Shown here piece by piece: positions 7,060-15,544 of a DNA stretch of 64,000 bases (the first letter of the stretch is position 1; every line of letters starts with the position of its first letter). The DNA is from Pseudoduganella umbonata (GTDB taxonomy: Bacteria > Pseudomonadota > Gammaproteobacteria > Burkholderiales > Burkholderiaceae_D): contig NZ_JACHXS010000009.1 in assembly GCF_014192225.1 (NCBI RefSeq), positions 62,001 to 126,000 of the forward strand. The letters run 5' to 3'. The position numbers were made by a program, and so were the translations under genes. The notes under the pieces were generated by a model. The model saw only the letters and a list, made by a program, of their open reading frames with translations, did not search any database and was not told where the DNA came from.

Positions 7060-8853
7060 TTAGAATTCTTCCCATTCGTCCGCACCGGCCGGGGCGGCAA
7101 CCACTTTCTTCGGCTTGTCCGAAGCGGGCTTGGCCGACGGTTTGGCCGATTGCGTGGACGCTGGCTTGGCCAATACCGGCTTGGCGGCGATGGCCGGGGC
7201 CGGCTTGCGGACGACCGCCTTGACGCTGGCGGTGGTCGGCACGGCCTTGGCGGCGGTGTTCACGGCGTCGATCACGGCGCGCTCTTCGCCCGCTTCCAGC
7301 TTGAAGATCGATACCACGCGGGCCAGTTCGCCGGCCTGGTCCTGCAGGCTTTGCGCGGCGGCGGCCGCTTCTTCCACCAGCGCGGCGTTCTGCTGCGTCA
7401 TGCCGTCCATCTCGATGATCGAGCGGTTCACCTGCTCGATGCCGGCGCTTTGTTCCTGGCTGGCGTTGGCGATCTCGCCCATGATGTCCGTCACGCGGCG
7501 CACGGAGGCCACCACTTCGTCCATCGTCACGCCGGCCTGGCCGACCAGCTTCGAACCGCGCTCCACTTTTTCCACGGAGTCGCCGATCAGCGCCTTGATT
7601 TCCTTCGCGGCACCGGCCGAACGCTGGGCCAGGTTACGCACTTCGGAAGCCACCACGGCGAAGCCGCGGCCCTGCTCGCCGGCACGGGCCGCCTCGACGG
7701 CGGCGTTCAGCGCCAGGATATTGGTCTGGAAGGCGATGCCGTCGATCACGCCGATGATGTCGACGATCTTGTTGGCGGACTCGTTGATCGAGCTCATCGT
7801 GTCGACCACCTGCGACACCACGGCGCCACCCTTGCGGGCCACGTCGGAGGCGCTGGCGGCCAGCTGGTTCGCTTCGCGGGCATTGTCGGCGTTCTGCTTC
7901 ACGGTGGAAGTCAGTTCTTCCATCGCCGACGCGGTCTTCTCCAGCGACGATGCCTGCATTTCGGTACGCGACGACAGGTCGATATTGCCGGCGGCGATTT
8001 CACGCGAGGCGGTGCCGATCGTTTCGGTACCCACGCGCACCTGGCTGACGATGCCCACCAGGCTGTCGCGCATTTCCTTCATTTCGGACAGCAGGCTTTC
8101 CTTCGCGGCGCCGCTCGTGTCGATCGACACCGACAGGTCGCCGTTGGCGATACTGCCGGCGATCGACGCCGTGTAGTCCGGCTCGCCGCCCAGCTGCTTC
8201 AGCAGGCCGCGGGTGATCGCAAGCGCCGCAGCCACCGACAGCAGCACCGCCAGCACGCCCATGCCGATCATGAAGTTGCGGGCACCTTCGAAGCTTTCCT
8301 TGGCATCGATCGCCGACTGCTTGTTGACCTTGTCTTCCAGCGCACCCAGCTGGTCAAGCGCTTCCATCCACTTCTTCTGGGCGGGACGGATTTCCTTGAT
8401 CAGGATGCGGGTGGCGCTCATCGCGTCGTTGGCCAGCCAGAACTGCGAAGCGCGCTCGATGGCCGGCATCGCCACGGCTTCGTGTTCCTTGATTGCCGCC
8501 AGCAGTTTCTTTTCTTCCGGCGAAGCTTCGATCGCGAACTTGGCTTCCAGCTTCTTCAGGTCGGCCTGGTATTTCGCGGTCTGTTCCTTGATGCGGGCGA
8601 ATTCCGGTTCCATGTCGGCCGGGTCGGACATCAGCGTCAGCACGCGCAGCGAACCGATACGGTCGGCCACGTTGTTGCGCATGTCGATCACGAGACGGGT
8701 AACGACGTTGTTAACGCTAACAACATGATCCAGGCGGTCCTGGATTTGCGCCAGGCGGAAAATACCCACCACGGTCACGGCCACCAGGAATGCCAGTACC
8801 AGTGCGAAACCGAGCGCCAGACGGCTACCCACCTTCATTTTGCTAAGATTCAT
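7060..8853 (-). CDS. Methyl-accepting chemotaxis protein
   Basis: A 597-residue receptor with TM1 at about residues 10-32, a four-helix-bundle-type periplasmic sensor (about 35-190), TM2 at about 192-215 ([20 protein letters not shown]), HAMP, and a signalling domain containing the conserved hairpin tip ([20 protein letters not shown] ... [18 protein letters not shown]). A Pro/Ala/Lys linker leads to the terminal pentapeptide EWEEF, which fits the xWxxF tether used by CheR/CheB. It controls flagellar bias through CheA/CheW; the ligand is unknown. No chemotaxis operon is nearby, so it is an orphan receptor. Confidence 0.93.
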   Translation of the reverse strand: MNLSKMKVGSRLALGFALVLAFLVAVTVVGIFRLAQIQDRLDHVVSVNNVVTRLVIDMRNNVADRIGSLRVLTLMSDPADMEPEFARIKEQTAKYQADLKKLEAKFAIEASPEEKKLLAAIKEHEAVAMPAIERASQFWLANDAMSATRILIKEIRPAQKKWMEALDQLGALEDKVNKQSAIDAKESFEGARNFMIGMGVLAVLLSVAAALAITRGLLKQLGGEPDYTASIAGSIANGDLSVSIDTSGAAKESLLSEMKEMRDSLVGIVSQVRVGTETIGTASREIAAGNIDLSSRTEMQASSLEKTASAMEELTSTVKQNADNAREANQLAASASDVARKGGAVVSQVVDTMSSINESANKIVDIIGVIDGIAFQTNILALNAAVEAARAGEQGRGFAVVASEVRNLAQRSAGAAKEIKALIGDSVEKVERGSKLVGQAGVTMDEVVASVRRVTDIMGEIANASQEQSAGIEQVNRSIIEMDGMTQQNAALVEEAAAAAQSLQDQAGELARVVSIFKLEAGEERAVIDAVNTAAKAVPTTASVKAVVRKPAPAIAAKPVLAKPASTQSAKPSAKPASDKPKKVVAAPAGADEWEEF

Positions 8854-9282
8854 TTCGACTCTTCGTTATTAGCGGTTATTGATGACCAGCGGTGATTGCA
8901 AGCGCTGCTTCGCGAAACTATTATTTATGAACACTTTTGATTACCTTAAGGCAATCGTCAAAGGTAGCAAACATGACTGCGAATGCAAAACAAGGGGAAG
9001 AAAACGCGGAATTGCTGTGGTTTTTCATTCCTCCTCCACACATTGAAGAACGACGAAATGTGTGTCCATAAGGAAAGTATAATTCTACGCATTGCCAAGG
9101 GGCAAGCGAAATCCTACGCGGAAATGCGTATTCTGTTTTTCTATGGGGAAATTACGACAGAATGACTGGAATGCGCACGAAACTGAGCGTTTCGTGGGAT
9201 TTATGAACAAAAACAGGGCGTTGGCGCACCATTGCGGACCAGCAAAAACGTGCCGGCACGCGACGGATCGGGTGTAGATCTT

Positions 9283-9408
9283 GGTGTCGGACACCCTTCA
9301 GGATGTCGGACACCGGTTTTCTCACGCCACCACGATCGGTGTCGGAAGCCGGTTTCGTAACGCCACCACCAACCAGTGTCCGACACCATACAGCTGGTGT
9401 CCGACACC
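9283..9408. repeat. Palindromic repeat cluster, GTGTCNGACAC family
   Basis: Five degenerate to perfect copies of the GTGTCSGACACC core, two in each orientation plus one mutated copy (GTGTCGGAAGCC), with CCACCAC-type spacers. Confidence 0.8.
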
Positions 9409-9477
9409 GAAGCGCGAACGCTGCCGAATGCATCAAGGGTGGTCGGCTGTACCTGACACACAGAGAACAGTTGCCGC

Positions 9478-9542
9478 AAAAATGGGGACGTACCCCATTT
9501 TCCGAGCAATGTTTCCCGAAAAAGGGGGCCCGTCCCCATTTT
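9478..9542. repeat. Palindromic repeat, GGGGACGTACCCC family
   Basis: AAAATGGGG-ACGTA-CCCCATTTT forms a 9-bp hairpin. It is followed by an AATGTTTCCCG spacer and a second, decayed block with GGGGGCCCGTCCCCATTTT. The two-blocks-plus-ATGTTTC layout is the same as in the GTGTCTGTCACCGG family at 2.3 and 43.3 kb. It ends 28 bases from the dusA stop. Confidence 0.75.
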
Positions 9543-9569
9543 CTGGGCAACAGTTGGACCGCGGTGCGG

Positions 9570-10601
9570 CTATTTCGGCAGCGCTTCCAGCAGCAGTCCC
9601 GGGTCGCCGGCGGCCAGCCGCTTCGAGTCGGATAGCGTTTGCCGGAACTGCCGGGCGCCGTGCAGGCCCTGCATCAGGCCCAGCATATGGCGCGTGATCG
9701 TATTCAGCTTCAGGCCGCGGCCACCTTCCTTCGCCAGCTGGGCGGCGATGTACGGCATCATCGCGCGCAGTACTTCCTCGCGATTTTTCACGGGCGCGGT
9801 GTCGCCGTAATACTTGCTGTCGAACGTGGCCATCAGGTAGGGGTTGTGATACGCCTCGCGGCCCAGCATCACGCCATCCACGTGCCGCAGGTGTTCGTCG
9901 ATCTCGGCCTCGGTCTTGATGCCGCCGTTGATCAGGATCTCGAATTGCGGGAAATCGCGCTTCAGGCGGTATGCGTACTCGTACTTGAGCGGCGGGATTT
10001 CGCGGTTTTCCTTCGGCGACAAGCCTTTCAGGATCGCGTTGCGGGCATGGACGATGAACGTGGTGCAGCCGGCATCGGCCACCGTGCCGACGAAATCGCG
10101 CACGAAGTCGTAGCTTTCCGTCTCGTCGATGCCGATGCGGTGCTTGACGGTCACGTCGATCGACACCGCATCGCGCATCGCCTTCACGCAGTCGCGCACC
10201 AGTTCCGGCTCGGCCATCAGGCAGGCGCCGAACGCGCCCTTCTGCACCCGCTCGGACGGGCAGCCACAGTTCAGGTTGATCTCGTCGTAGCCCCACTTCT
10301 CGCCCAGCTTCGCCGACGTGGCCAGGTCCTTTGGATCGCTGCCGCCCAGCTGCAGCGCCACCGGATGCTCTTCGTCGTTGAAGCGCAGGTGGCGCTCCAC
10401 GTCGCCGTAGACCAGCGCGCCGGTCGTCACCATCTCTGTATACAGCCAGGTGTGCTTCGTGATGTGGCGGTGGAAGACGCGGCAGTGGCGGTCGGTCCAG
10501 TCCATCATCGGGGCTACGCTAATCCGGCGACCCGCGTAAGTATTGGATTTCTCTGCATTCCCCTCTGGGACGGCGTTGTTTGGCTGCATGGCTTGTATCA
10601 C
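9570..10601 (-). CDS. dusA: tRNA-dihydrouridine(20/20a) synthase
   Basis: FMN-dependent enzyme reducing uridine 20/20a in the tRNA D-loop; cytosolic. The 343-residue product shows the TIM-barrel start VAPMMDWTDRHCR, the catalytic cysteine in NLNCGCPSERVQKGAFGACLM (C114) and the FMN phosphate-binding INGGIKT and DGVMLGREAY segments. The NCGCPSxRVQ.G.FGACLM form is typical of DusA rather than DusB or DusC. The start may be residue 1 or Met5. Known integrase families insert in dusA genes, which matters for the scar-like sequence just upstream. Confidence 0.95.
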   Translation of the reverse strand: MIQAMQPNNAVPEGNAEKSNTYAGRRISVAPMMDWTDRHCRVFHRHITKHTWLYTEMVTTGALVYGDVERHLRFNDEEHPVALQLGGSDPKDLATSAKLGEKWGYDEINLNCGCPSERVQKGAFGACLMAEPELVRDCVKAMRDAVSIDVTVKHRIGIDETESYDFVRDFVGTVADAGCTTFIVHARNAILKGLSPKENREIPPLKYEYAYRLKRDFPQFEILINGGIKTEAEIDEHLRHVDGVMLGREAYHNPYLMATFDSKYYGDTAPVKNREEVLRAMMPYIAAQLAKEGGRGLKLNTITRHMLGLMQGLHGARQFRQTLSDSKRLAAGDPGLLLEALPK

Positions 10602-11229
10602 TAGGTATATCGATTAATCACCTGATTCAAAACGCAATGCTGCGGATGTGCTACGAAATGGCATCAGTGATTAAGATCGGAGATCAATGGCGGGACTTGG
10701 GTCAGGTGCAAGGGTTTCCGGCGGACAGACAGACCTTCTCGATGAAGGGGCGGGCAACTGCGAGGGCCGCGAAGACCGGGACGACATGATGGCACTGAAG
10801 TACCGGGACGTCCGTATCATATCAAAGATGGCCGCACCCGGCGTCATTGACCACTACACGAAGCAGATCCGGGCAGTCAACTGCTTGGCAGGAACATGGC
10901 TAACGTGCTGACCGTACTGCGGGCTAGACGCATCTTCGAAACCTTCGATTGACCGCTCTTACTTCGCGGCAGAGGCCGACGCGGGCGATCTATGGTCGCC
11001 GTCGATCTAACCTGGCTGGCAGCATGCAGAACACACAAAAACCGCTGGCGTTGACAGTAGATCCGAGCGCTACTGGATGTGCACAGACCACCACGAAATA
11101 CTTGACTTACCACCGAAGTCCTCTCCCAGCTATCCATGTTCCGCTGCCACGACGGGCATCACAATTTTAAACACGCTTCAGAAATGGAACGACCTAAGAT
11201 GAAAACTCACTAAACCTTAGGGGAACAAT
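10602..11229. other. Gene-poor, compositionally distinct stretch upstream of dusA
   Basis: No open frame here has both a ribosome-binding site and recognisable protein sequence. The longest candidate (10687-10911 plus) gives a 74-residue product without any family signature. The sequence is visibly less GC-rich and less codon-structured than the flanks, like decayed foreign or deleted DNA. Confidence 0.5.
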
Positions 11230-11478
11230 ATGAAGACTTTGCTACTTACCGCTGCAGCAACTGCAACTCTTGTTTTTACTGCGTCAGCTTGGGCATGTGC
11301 CAATCCCAAATACTGTCGAAATGCAGAAGGGACGAGCGTCGTCTGTGGATGCAACGACAAGTCCACAAGCTCGGACCCGAAAGCTGGTGGTGAGAGGAAG
11401 AGATCCCCGGAGCCATCGCAGGATAATAGCGACCGAGGCAACTCACCGAAACACGATATGCCAACTCGGAAACAGTGA
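11230..11478 (+). CDS. Small secreted cysteine-containing protein, 82 residues
   Basis: Signal peptide MKTLLLTAAATATLVFTASA with a WACA cleavage region, then a mature part with four cysteines within 20 residues (ACANPKYC...VVCGCND) and a hydrophilic, charged, Pro/Ser/Lys-rich tail (residues 45-82). AGGGGAA lies eight bases before the ATG. No family is recognised. The Cys spacing could form two disulfides. It sits in a lower-GC patch next to a tRNA fragment, so horizontal origin is possible. Confidence 0.6.
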   Translation: MKTLLLTAAATATLVFTASAWACANPKYCRNAEGTSVVCGCNDKSTSSDPKAGGERKRSPEPSQDNSDRGNSPKHDMPTRKQ

Positions 11479-11506
11479 CGAAAATCCACGGCTGTCAGTA
11501 GGCAGC

Positions 11507-11541
11507 TGGGTTCGAGCACCATCAGCCCCGAGAATTCAATG
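11507..11541 (+). pseudogene. Degenerate copy of the tRNA-His 3' end and its downstream flank
   Basis: TGGGTTCGAGC, CCATCAGCC and GAATTCAATG match, in order, the T-arm, acceptor strand and post-CCA flank of tRNA-His at 2525-2563, with one substitution in the T-arm and a short deletion around CCA. The 5' two thirds of the tRNA are absent. It may be an old attachment-site duplicate or a tRNA remnant. Confidence 0.7.
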
Positions 11542-11607
11542 CAAAACAAGCACGAATTGTCGCCAGCTTATGCTCGTTCTGAAAGCTCTAATGCTTAAGG
11601 AATCTCC

Positions 11608-11637
11608 AACGAACGGTCGCCTCGGCGACCGTTCGTT
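11608..11637. other. Perfect 14-bp inverted repeat
   Basis: AACGAACGGTCGCC and GGCGACCGTTCGTT are separated by two bases. There is no T-tract on either side, so it is not a standard intrinsic terminator. It lies in the gene-poor 11.5-11.9 kb stretch, where no other feature was seen. Confidence 0.7.
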
Positions 11638-11910
11638 GTGCGTCGCCATCGCACCACGACCTATTTCTTTCTCGAGAACGACCTGGCATGCATGCTTTTG
11701 GTCCGGGACAAACATGCACTCCTCCATTTCGCGCCAATGCTCGCTCTGACGGCTCAGGACAAGATGCGGGCATTAAATCACGATCTAAGCCTCGCGAAGT
11801 GCATCACAGCCTCAGAGGTGCTGTCCTAGCAGTGCAAACTGCTAAGGGAAACTTCGATATGTACGCGCAAAAGCACTGAACCGTGCGGCGCGCGCCGCAT
11901 TCCGGTCCGC

Positions 11911-12444
11911 TCATTGCATGCCGTACGCTGGCATACGCCGCATCACCGCCGGCACGATACGTCGGTGCACGGGCGCAACGAAGAACATTTACACATGCCC
12001 CAACGGGCGGTGCACATGCACCACGGTCGACATCGACAGCCCGCCGCCTTCCCGGCACACAGAAACCTGCACGTCCAGGTGCCGGTCCGAATCGCCAAGG
12101 ACGACTTCATCGTCCGACACATGCAGCAGTTCGAAAATGCCGATCCGGTCGCCGGGTCGGTAGGCACTGGCCGGCTTGGCGCGGTCGAAGCCGCCCAGCG
12201 CGCCAAGGTCCTTCAGACCGATGCGCGACACGACGGCGTTACGCAGCGCCATCATGCGGTCCACCCAGGCCGGCGTGCGTGTCACCGTGTCGAGGTAGAG
12301 CTGCAGCGCGGAACGGGGATCGGATGCCAGCGCCATGCGGTAGCTGTCGTGGAAGTGCGCGCCCGGCGTGGCGCGGTGAAGCCGGCTCGCGGCCGGAACC
12401 GGTTGTTTTACGATCGTTGCCGTCATCGCCGCAGCATAGCGCAT
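11911..12444 (-). pseudogene. DUF2867-family protein interrupted by one in-frame stop
   Basis: From 12444 (or Met at 12426) the minus frame encodes a typical DUF2867 sequence: HFHDSYRM near the start, WVDRMMALRNAVVSRIGLKD in the middle, then DEVVLGDSDRHLDVQVSVC and STVVHVHRPLGHV. It stops at a TAA (11989-11991). In the same frame directly after the stop it continues MFFVAPVHRRIVPAVMRRMP to TGA at 11911, which is the usual family C-terminus. A single base change (for example TAC to TAA) explains this. Function of the family is unknown. No ribosome-binding site is seen at either start. Confidence 0.75.
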
Positions 12445-12750
12445 CGCGGTAACGCGTGTGCTGCGTGCCTACGCACCGCACGGCGATGGCTGAATGCTCA
12501 CATTGTTGATTGAATCTCCCCGTTCCGTTGACACCTGCTGAGCGAGTCCCGATACTCGTTTGCCGTTCTTGCATGACGGAGACCGATGGCAGCCGTGCCG
12601 AGATCGCGCCGCGCCCGCGGCACCGGCGCAGCGCGTGAGCACTGGTGGACGCCGTTGCCAGGCGCCCACTGGCGCCATACGCCCCGGCCGGGCTATCCTG
12701 CTGGCCTGACAGTCCCCGCAGTTCCACTCAACCTTCGCCTTGAGAGCACC

Positions 12751-13977
12751 ATGACCAATCGATTCCTGCCTGCCGCCGCCGCATTCGCCGTCTCCGCCGC
12801 TTTCGCCATGCCCGCCGCCCACGCGGAAAAGCTGGCGATCACCGTGACCCACGCGCTCGACCAGGCCCGCCCCGCCGAGACGATCACCGTGCCATGGGCC
12901 GAGGTGAACCGCGTGCTGCCGGGCGCCATGCTGCAGCGGATCGCCGTGCGCGACGCCGCCGGCAAGCTGCTGCCCTACCAGGTGACGAACGTGGCGCCGC
13001 AGGCCAAGGACCCGGAAAACCGCGGCATCGCCTATGGTGACCTGATCTTCCAGCACGACTTCAAGGCCGGCGAGAAGAGCGCCACGTTCACCGTGGAGAA
13101 AACCGAGACGGTGTCGCCGCCGTTCCCCACCAAGGTCCACGCGCGCTACGTGCAGGAGCGCCTGGACGACTTCGCGTGGGAGAACGACAAGGTTGCGCAC
13201 CGCACCTACGGCGCCGCGCTCGGCGCACCGGCGCCGGCCGGCGTCACCAAGGAAGTGCTGGTCACCAGCGGCAACGACATCTGGTTCAAACGCGTGCCGT
13301 ATCCGATCGTCGACCGCTGGTACAACAAAGGCCATGACCACTACCACGTGGACCAGGGCGAAGGCATGGACATGTACAACGTGGGCCGCACGCTGGGCGC
13401 CGGCGGCACCGCCATCTGGGACGGCACGAAACTGGCCAAGGCAAGCAACTACACGGGCTGGAAGGTGCTGGCCAACGGTCCGGTGCGGGCGATCTTCGAG
13501 CTTTCGTACGACGCGTTCGACGCGGCCGGCACCAAGGTCTCCGAAGTGCGCCGCTTCACCGTCGATGCCGGCCATTGGTTCGACCGTATCGAATCGACGT
13601 TCACCTATGCCGGCGGCCAGCAGTTGAACGCCGTCGTCGGCCTGAACAAGACGCCGAGCGACAAGGGCCAGGACCCGCAGATCGCCACCGACCGCGTGCC
13701 GGCCGACGGCTCGCTGCGCCAGTGGGTCACGCAGAAGAGCAACGATGCGTTCGGCGTGGCGGTGGTGGTGCCGACGGCGAAGGACGCCGGTTCCGACCAG
13801 GCCAACGATTTCGTGATCGCCCCGGTCACCTCCGGCAAGCCGCTGACGTACTACGTGGGCGCGGCCTGGAGCCGTGCCGGCGAGATCAGGACCAAGGAAG
13901 AATGGGCTAAGCAGGTGGCGCTGACGGCCGCGCGGGCGAAGTCGCCCGTGAAGGTGACGGTGGCGGCGGCGAAGTAG
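12751..13977 (+). CDS. DUF4861 family exported protein, pectin-locus associated
   Basis: A 408-residue protein with a signal peptide (MTNRFLPAAAAFAVSAAFAM ... AHA-EK). The body matches the DUF4861 family: an N-terminal beta-rich part (THALDQARPAETITVPWAEV), then FPTKVHARYVQERLDDFAWE and WYNKGHDHYHVDQGEGMDMY, which are rich in His, Asp and Glu, and a RFTVDAGHWFDRIEST strand. Family members recur in pectin utilisation loci, but I know of no established activity. A role on unsaturated or esterified uronides is inferred from the neighbours (CE12, GH43, PL11, GH105). About 300 bases upstream hold nothing recognisable. Confidence 0.85.
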   Translation: MTNRFLPAAAAFAVSAAFAMPAAHAEKLAITVTHALDQARPAETITVPWAEVNRVLPGAMLQRIAVRDAAGKLLPYQVTNVAPQAKDPENRGIAYGDLIFQHDFKAGEKSATFTVEKTETVSPPFPTKVHARYVQERLDDFAWENDKVAHRTYGAALGAPAPAGVTKEVLVTSGNDIWFKRVPYPIVDRWYNKGHDHYHVDQGEGMDMYNVGRTLGAGGTAIWDGTKLAKASNYTGWKVLANGPVRAIFELSYDAFDAAGTKVSEVRRFTVDAGHWFDRIESTFTYAGGQQLNAVVGLNKTPSDKGQDPQIATDRVPADGSLRQWVTQKSNDAFGVAVVVPTAKDAGSDQANDFVIAPVTSGKPLTYYVGAAWSRAGEIRTKEEWAKQVALTAARAKSPVKVTVAAAK

Positions 13978-14006
13978 GAATCGGATTCGCGTGCCGGGTC
14001 GCGAGG

Positions 14007-14104
14007 CATGCGTGTCGATTGCTTTAGCCGATAGCTGTTGGCCGCCGAACACCGGTGTCAGACACCTTTTCTGGGTGAATCTTCCAGAAAAGGTGTCTGA
14101 CACC
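14007..14104. repeat. Palindromic repeat, GGTGTCAGACACC family, with conserved left flank
   Basis: A perfect inverted repeat (14054-14074 and 14084-14104, 9-base loop) has outer arms GGTGTCAGACACC and inner arms TTTTCTGG/CCAGAAAA. The 47 bases to its left (14007-14053) are about 80-85 percent identical to 29103-29150, in front of another copy. No other feature lies between the DUF4861 and CE12 genes. Confidence 0.85.
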
Positions 14105-14236
14105 GGTTTGCTTCTTAAGTCGCCTGGTATCCCAAACCTCCCCCCCGCTCACTGTGCTGATTCTTTCCGCAGCCACCGCAGCCCCTCTCCGCCAGCCCCA
14201 TAAAATACCGCGCAGGCAACCACTCCCACACCCGAC

Positions 14237-15544
14237 ATGAACATCAAACCGCTCGCCGGCCTGCTGCTCGCCCTGGCCGCCCCCGCCTCCTTCGCCGCCA
14301 TGCCCGCCGACGGCTGGCGCTTCGATTTCACCGGCAAGGCCGCAGCGGGCCATACCGCCGTGCAGGCCGGCACGGCCTACGACAGCACCCGCGGCTTCGG
14401 CTATGAAGTGGACAACGGCGGGAACAACGGCGCGAACAACGGAGCTGATACAAGCACCGCCACCGCCACCGCGGCCGCCACGTTCTTCTCGGCCGACGTC
14501 CCCGAAGGGAACGTGGCCGTCACCGTCACGCTGGGCCCGGGCACGCACACGATCAAGTCGGAAGTGCGCCGGCTGATGCTGGAGAATGTCGTCGTTCCGG
14601 CGGGGCAGACGATCACGCGCACGTTCGTCGTCAACACGCGCACCCCGGCGATCGCCGCCGCGAACGGCATGAAGGCAGGTGTCGTGAACCTGAAGGCGCC
14701 GCGCGAAACGGTGCAGGAAGCGTGGAACTGGGACAGGCGCCTCACGCTCGAGATCCACGGCGGCGTCGACAAGGTCGAGATCAAGCCGGTGCAGCTTCCC
14801 ACCATCTTCCTGCTGGGCGACTCCACCGTCAGCGACCAGCCGGGCGAGCCGTATGCCAGCTGGGGCCAGATGCTGACGCGCTTCTTCAAGCCGGGTGTCG
14901 CCGTCGCCAACCATGCGCAATCGGGCGAGACCTTCCGCGATTCGCTGGCGCGCCGCCGCATCGACAAGATCGTCTCGCAGCTGCGCCCCGGCGACGTGGT
15001 GCTGCTGCAGTTCGGCCACAACGACCAGAAGCAGATCAAGGCCGGCAACGGCGGCCCGTTCACCACCTATAAGGCGGAACTGCGCCAGCACGTGGACATG
15101 GTGCGCGAGGCGGGAGGGCTGCCGGTCGTGGTGTCGTCGATGGAGCGCCGCCGTTTCGATGCCGCCGGTAAGCCGGAGTCGACGCTTGCCGATTACGCCG
15201 CCGCGGCCAGCCAGTCCGCCCAGGAACTGGGCGTGCCGTACATCGACCTGAATGCCGCCAGCAAGGTGCTGTACGGCGCCCTTGGCGTGGAAGGCTCGAA
15301 GCCGGCCTTCGCACTGCCGGCGCCCGACAAGCTCGACAACACGCACCACAGCAACTATGGCGCCTACCTGCTGGCTAAGGCCGTCGTCAGCGGCATCCGC
15401 GACGCGAAGCTGCCGGTGGCTTCCCAGGTCGTCGACGGCTTCGCGTTCGATCCGGCCCGCCCCGACCCGTTCGACAAATTCGCCGTGCCGGCGAGCCCCC
15501 GCTACACCAATGAGCGTCCGCTGGGCGACGAGGCCAACCGATGA
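14237..15544 (+). CDS. Rhamnogalacturonan acetylesterase, CE12 / SGNH hydrolase
   Basis: A 435-residue secreted enzyme: signal peptide (residues 1-20), N-terminal beta-sandwich-like domain (about 25-180) and SGNH hydrolase domain (about 188-400). The Ser block is GDSTV (S196), block III is FGHND (259-263), and the Asp/His pair lies in DNTHHSNYGA (D367, H370/H371). CE12 enzymes remove acetyl groups from the galacturonate of rhamnogalacturonan so that lyases can act. The stop overlaps the next gene start by four bases (ATGA), so it is translationally coupled to the GH43 gene. Confidence 0.93.
   Translation: MNIKPLAGLLLALAAPASFAAMPADGWRFDFTGKAAAGHTAVQAGTAYDSTRGFGYEVDNGGNNGANNGADTSTATATAAATFFSADVPEGNVAVTVTLGPGTHTIKSEVRRLMLENVVVPAGQTITRTFVVNTRTPAIAAANGMKAGVVNLKAPRETVQEAWNWDRRLTLEIHGGVDKVEIKPVQLPTIFLLGDSTVSDQPGEPYASWGQMLTRFFKPGVAVANHAQSGETFRDSLARRRIDKIVSQLRPGDVVLLQFGHNDQKQIKAGNGGPFTTYKAELRQHVDMVREAGGLPVVVSSMERRRFDAAGKPESTLADYAAAASQSAQELGVPYIDLNAASKVLYGALGVEGSKPAFALPAPDKLDNTHHSNYGAYLLAKAVVSGIRDAKLPVASQVVDGFAFDPARPDPFDKFAVPASPRYTNERPLGDEANR

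Larger units (their letters stand above)
8854..9569. other. Intergenic region between the chemotaxis receptor and dusA
   Basis: No convincing gene. The left part (8854-9275) is AT-richer and has short open frames with poor start signals, including a 32-codon frame from 8972 and a TATAAT at about 9079. The right part is filled by two palindromic repeat clusters (9283-9408 and 9478-9542). Confidence 0.6.

Noticed and set aside
8972-9070. Possible 32-residue peptide (MTANAKQGEENAELLWFF...)
   Set aside because: Only a weak AAAGG upstream and no context; kept as intergenic.
9283-9542. CRISPR-like array
   Set aside because: Repeats are palindromic, of mixed orientation and uneven spacing; no cas genes are present.
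10687-10911. 74-residue plus-strand frame upstream of dusA
   Set aside because: No ribosome-binding site, no family similarity, and codon use unlike genes around it.
2475-11541. Whole tRNA-His to tRNA-fragment interval as an integrated island
   Set aside because: The interval contains ordinary chromosomal genes including dusA and no integrase; only the fragment itself is reported.
12445-12750. Promoter or small gene upstream of the DUF4861 gene
   Set aside because: No convincing -35/-10 pair, operator or open frame with a ribosome-binding site was seen in this gap.
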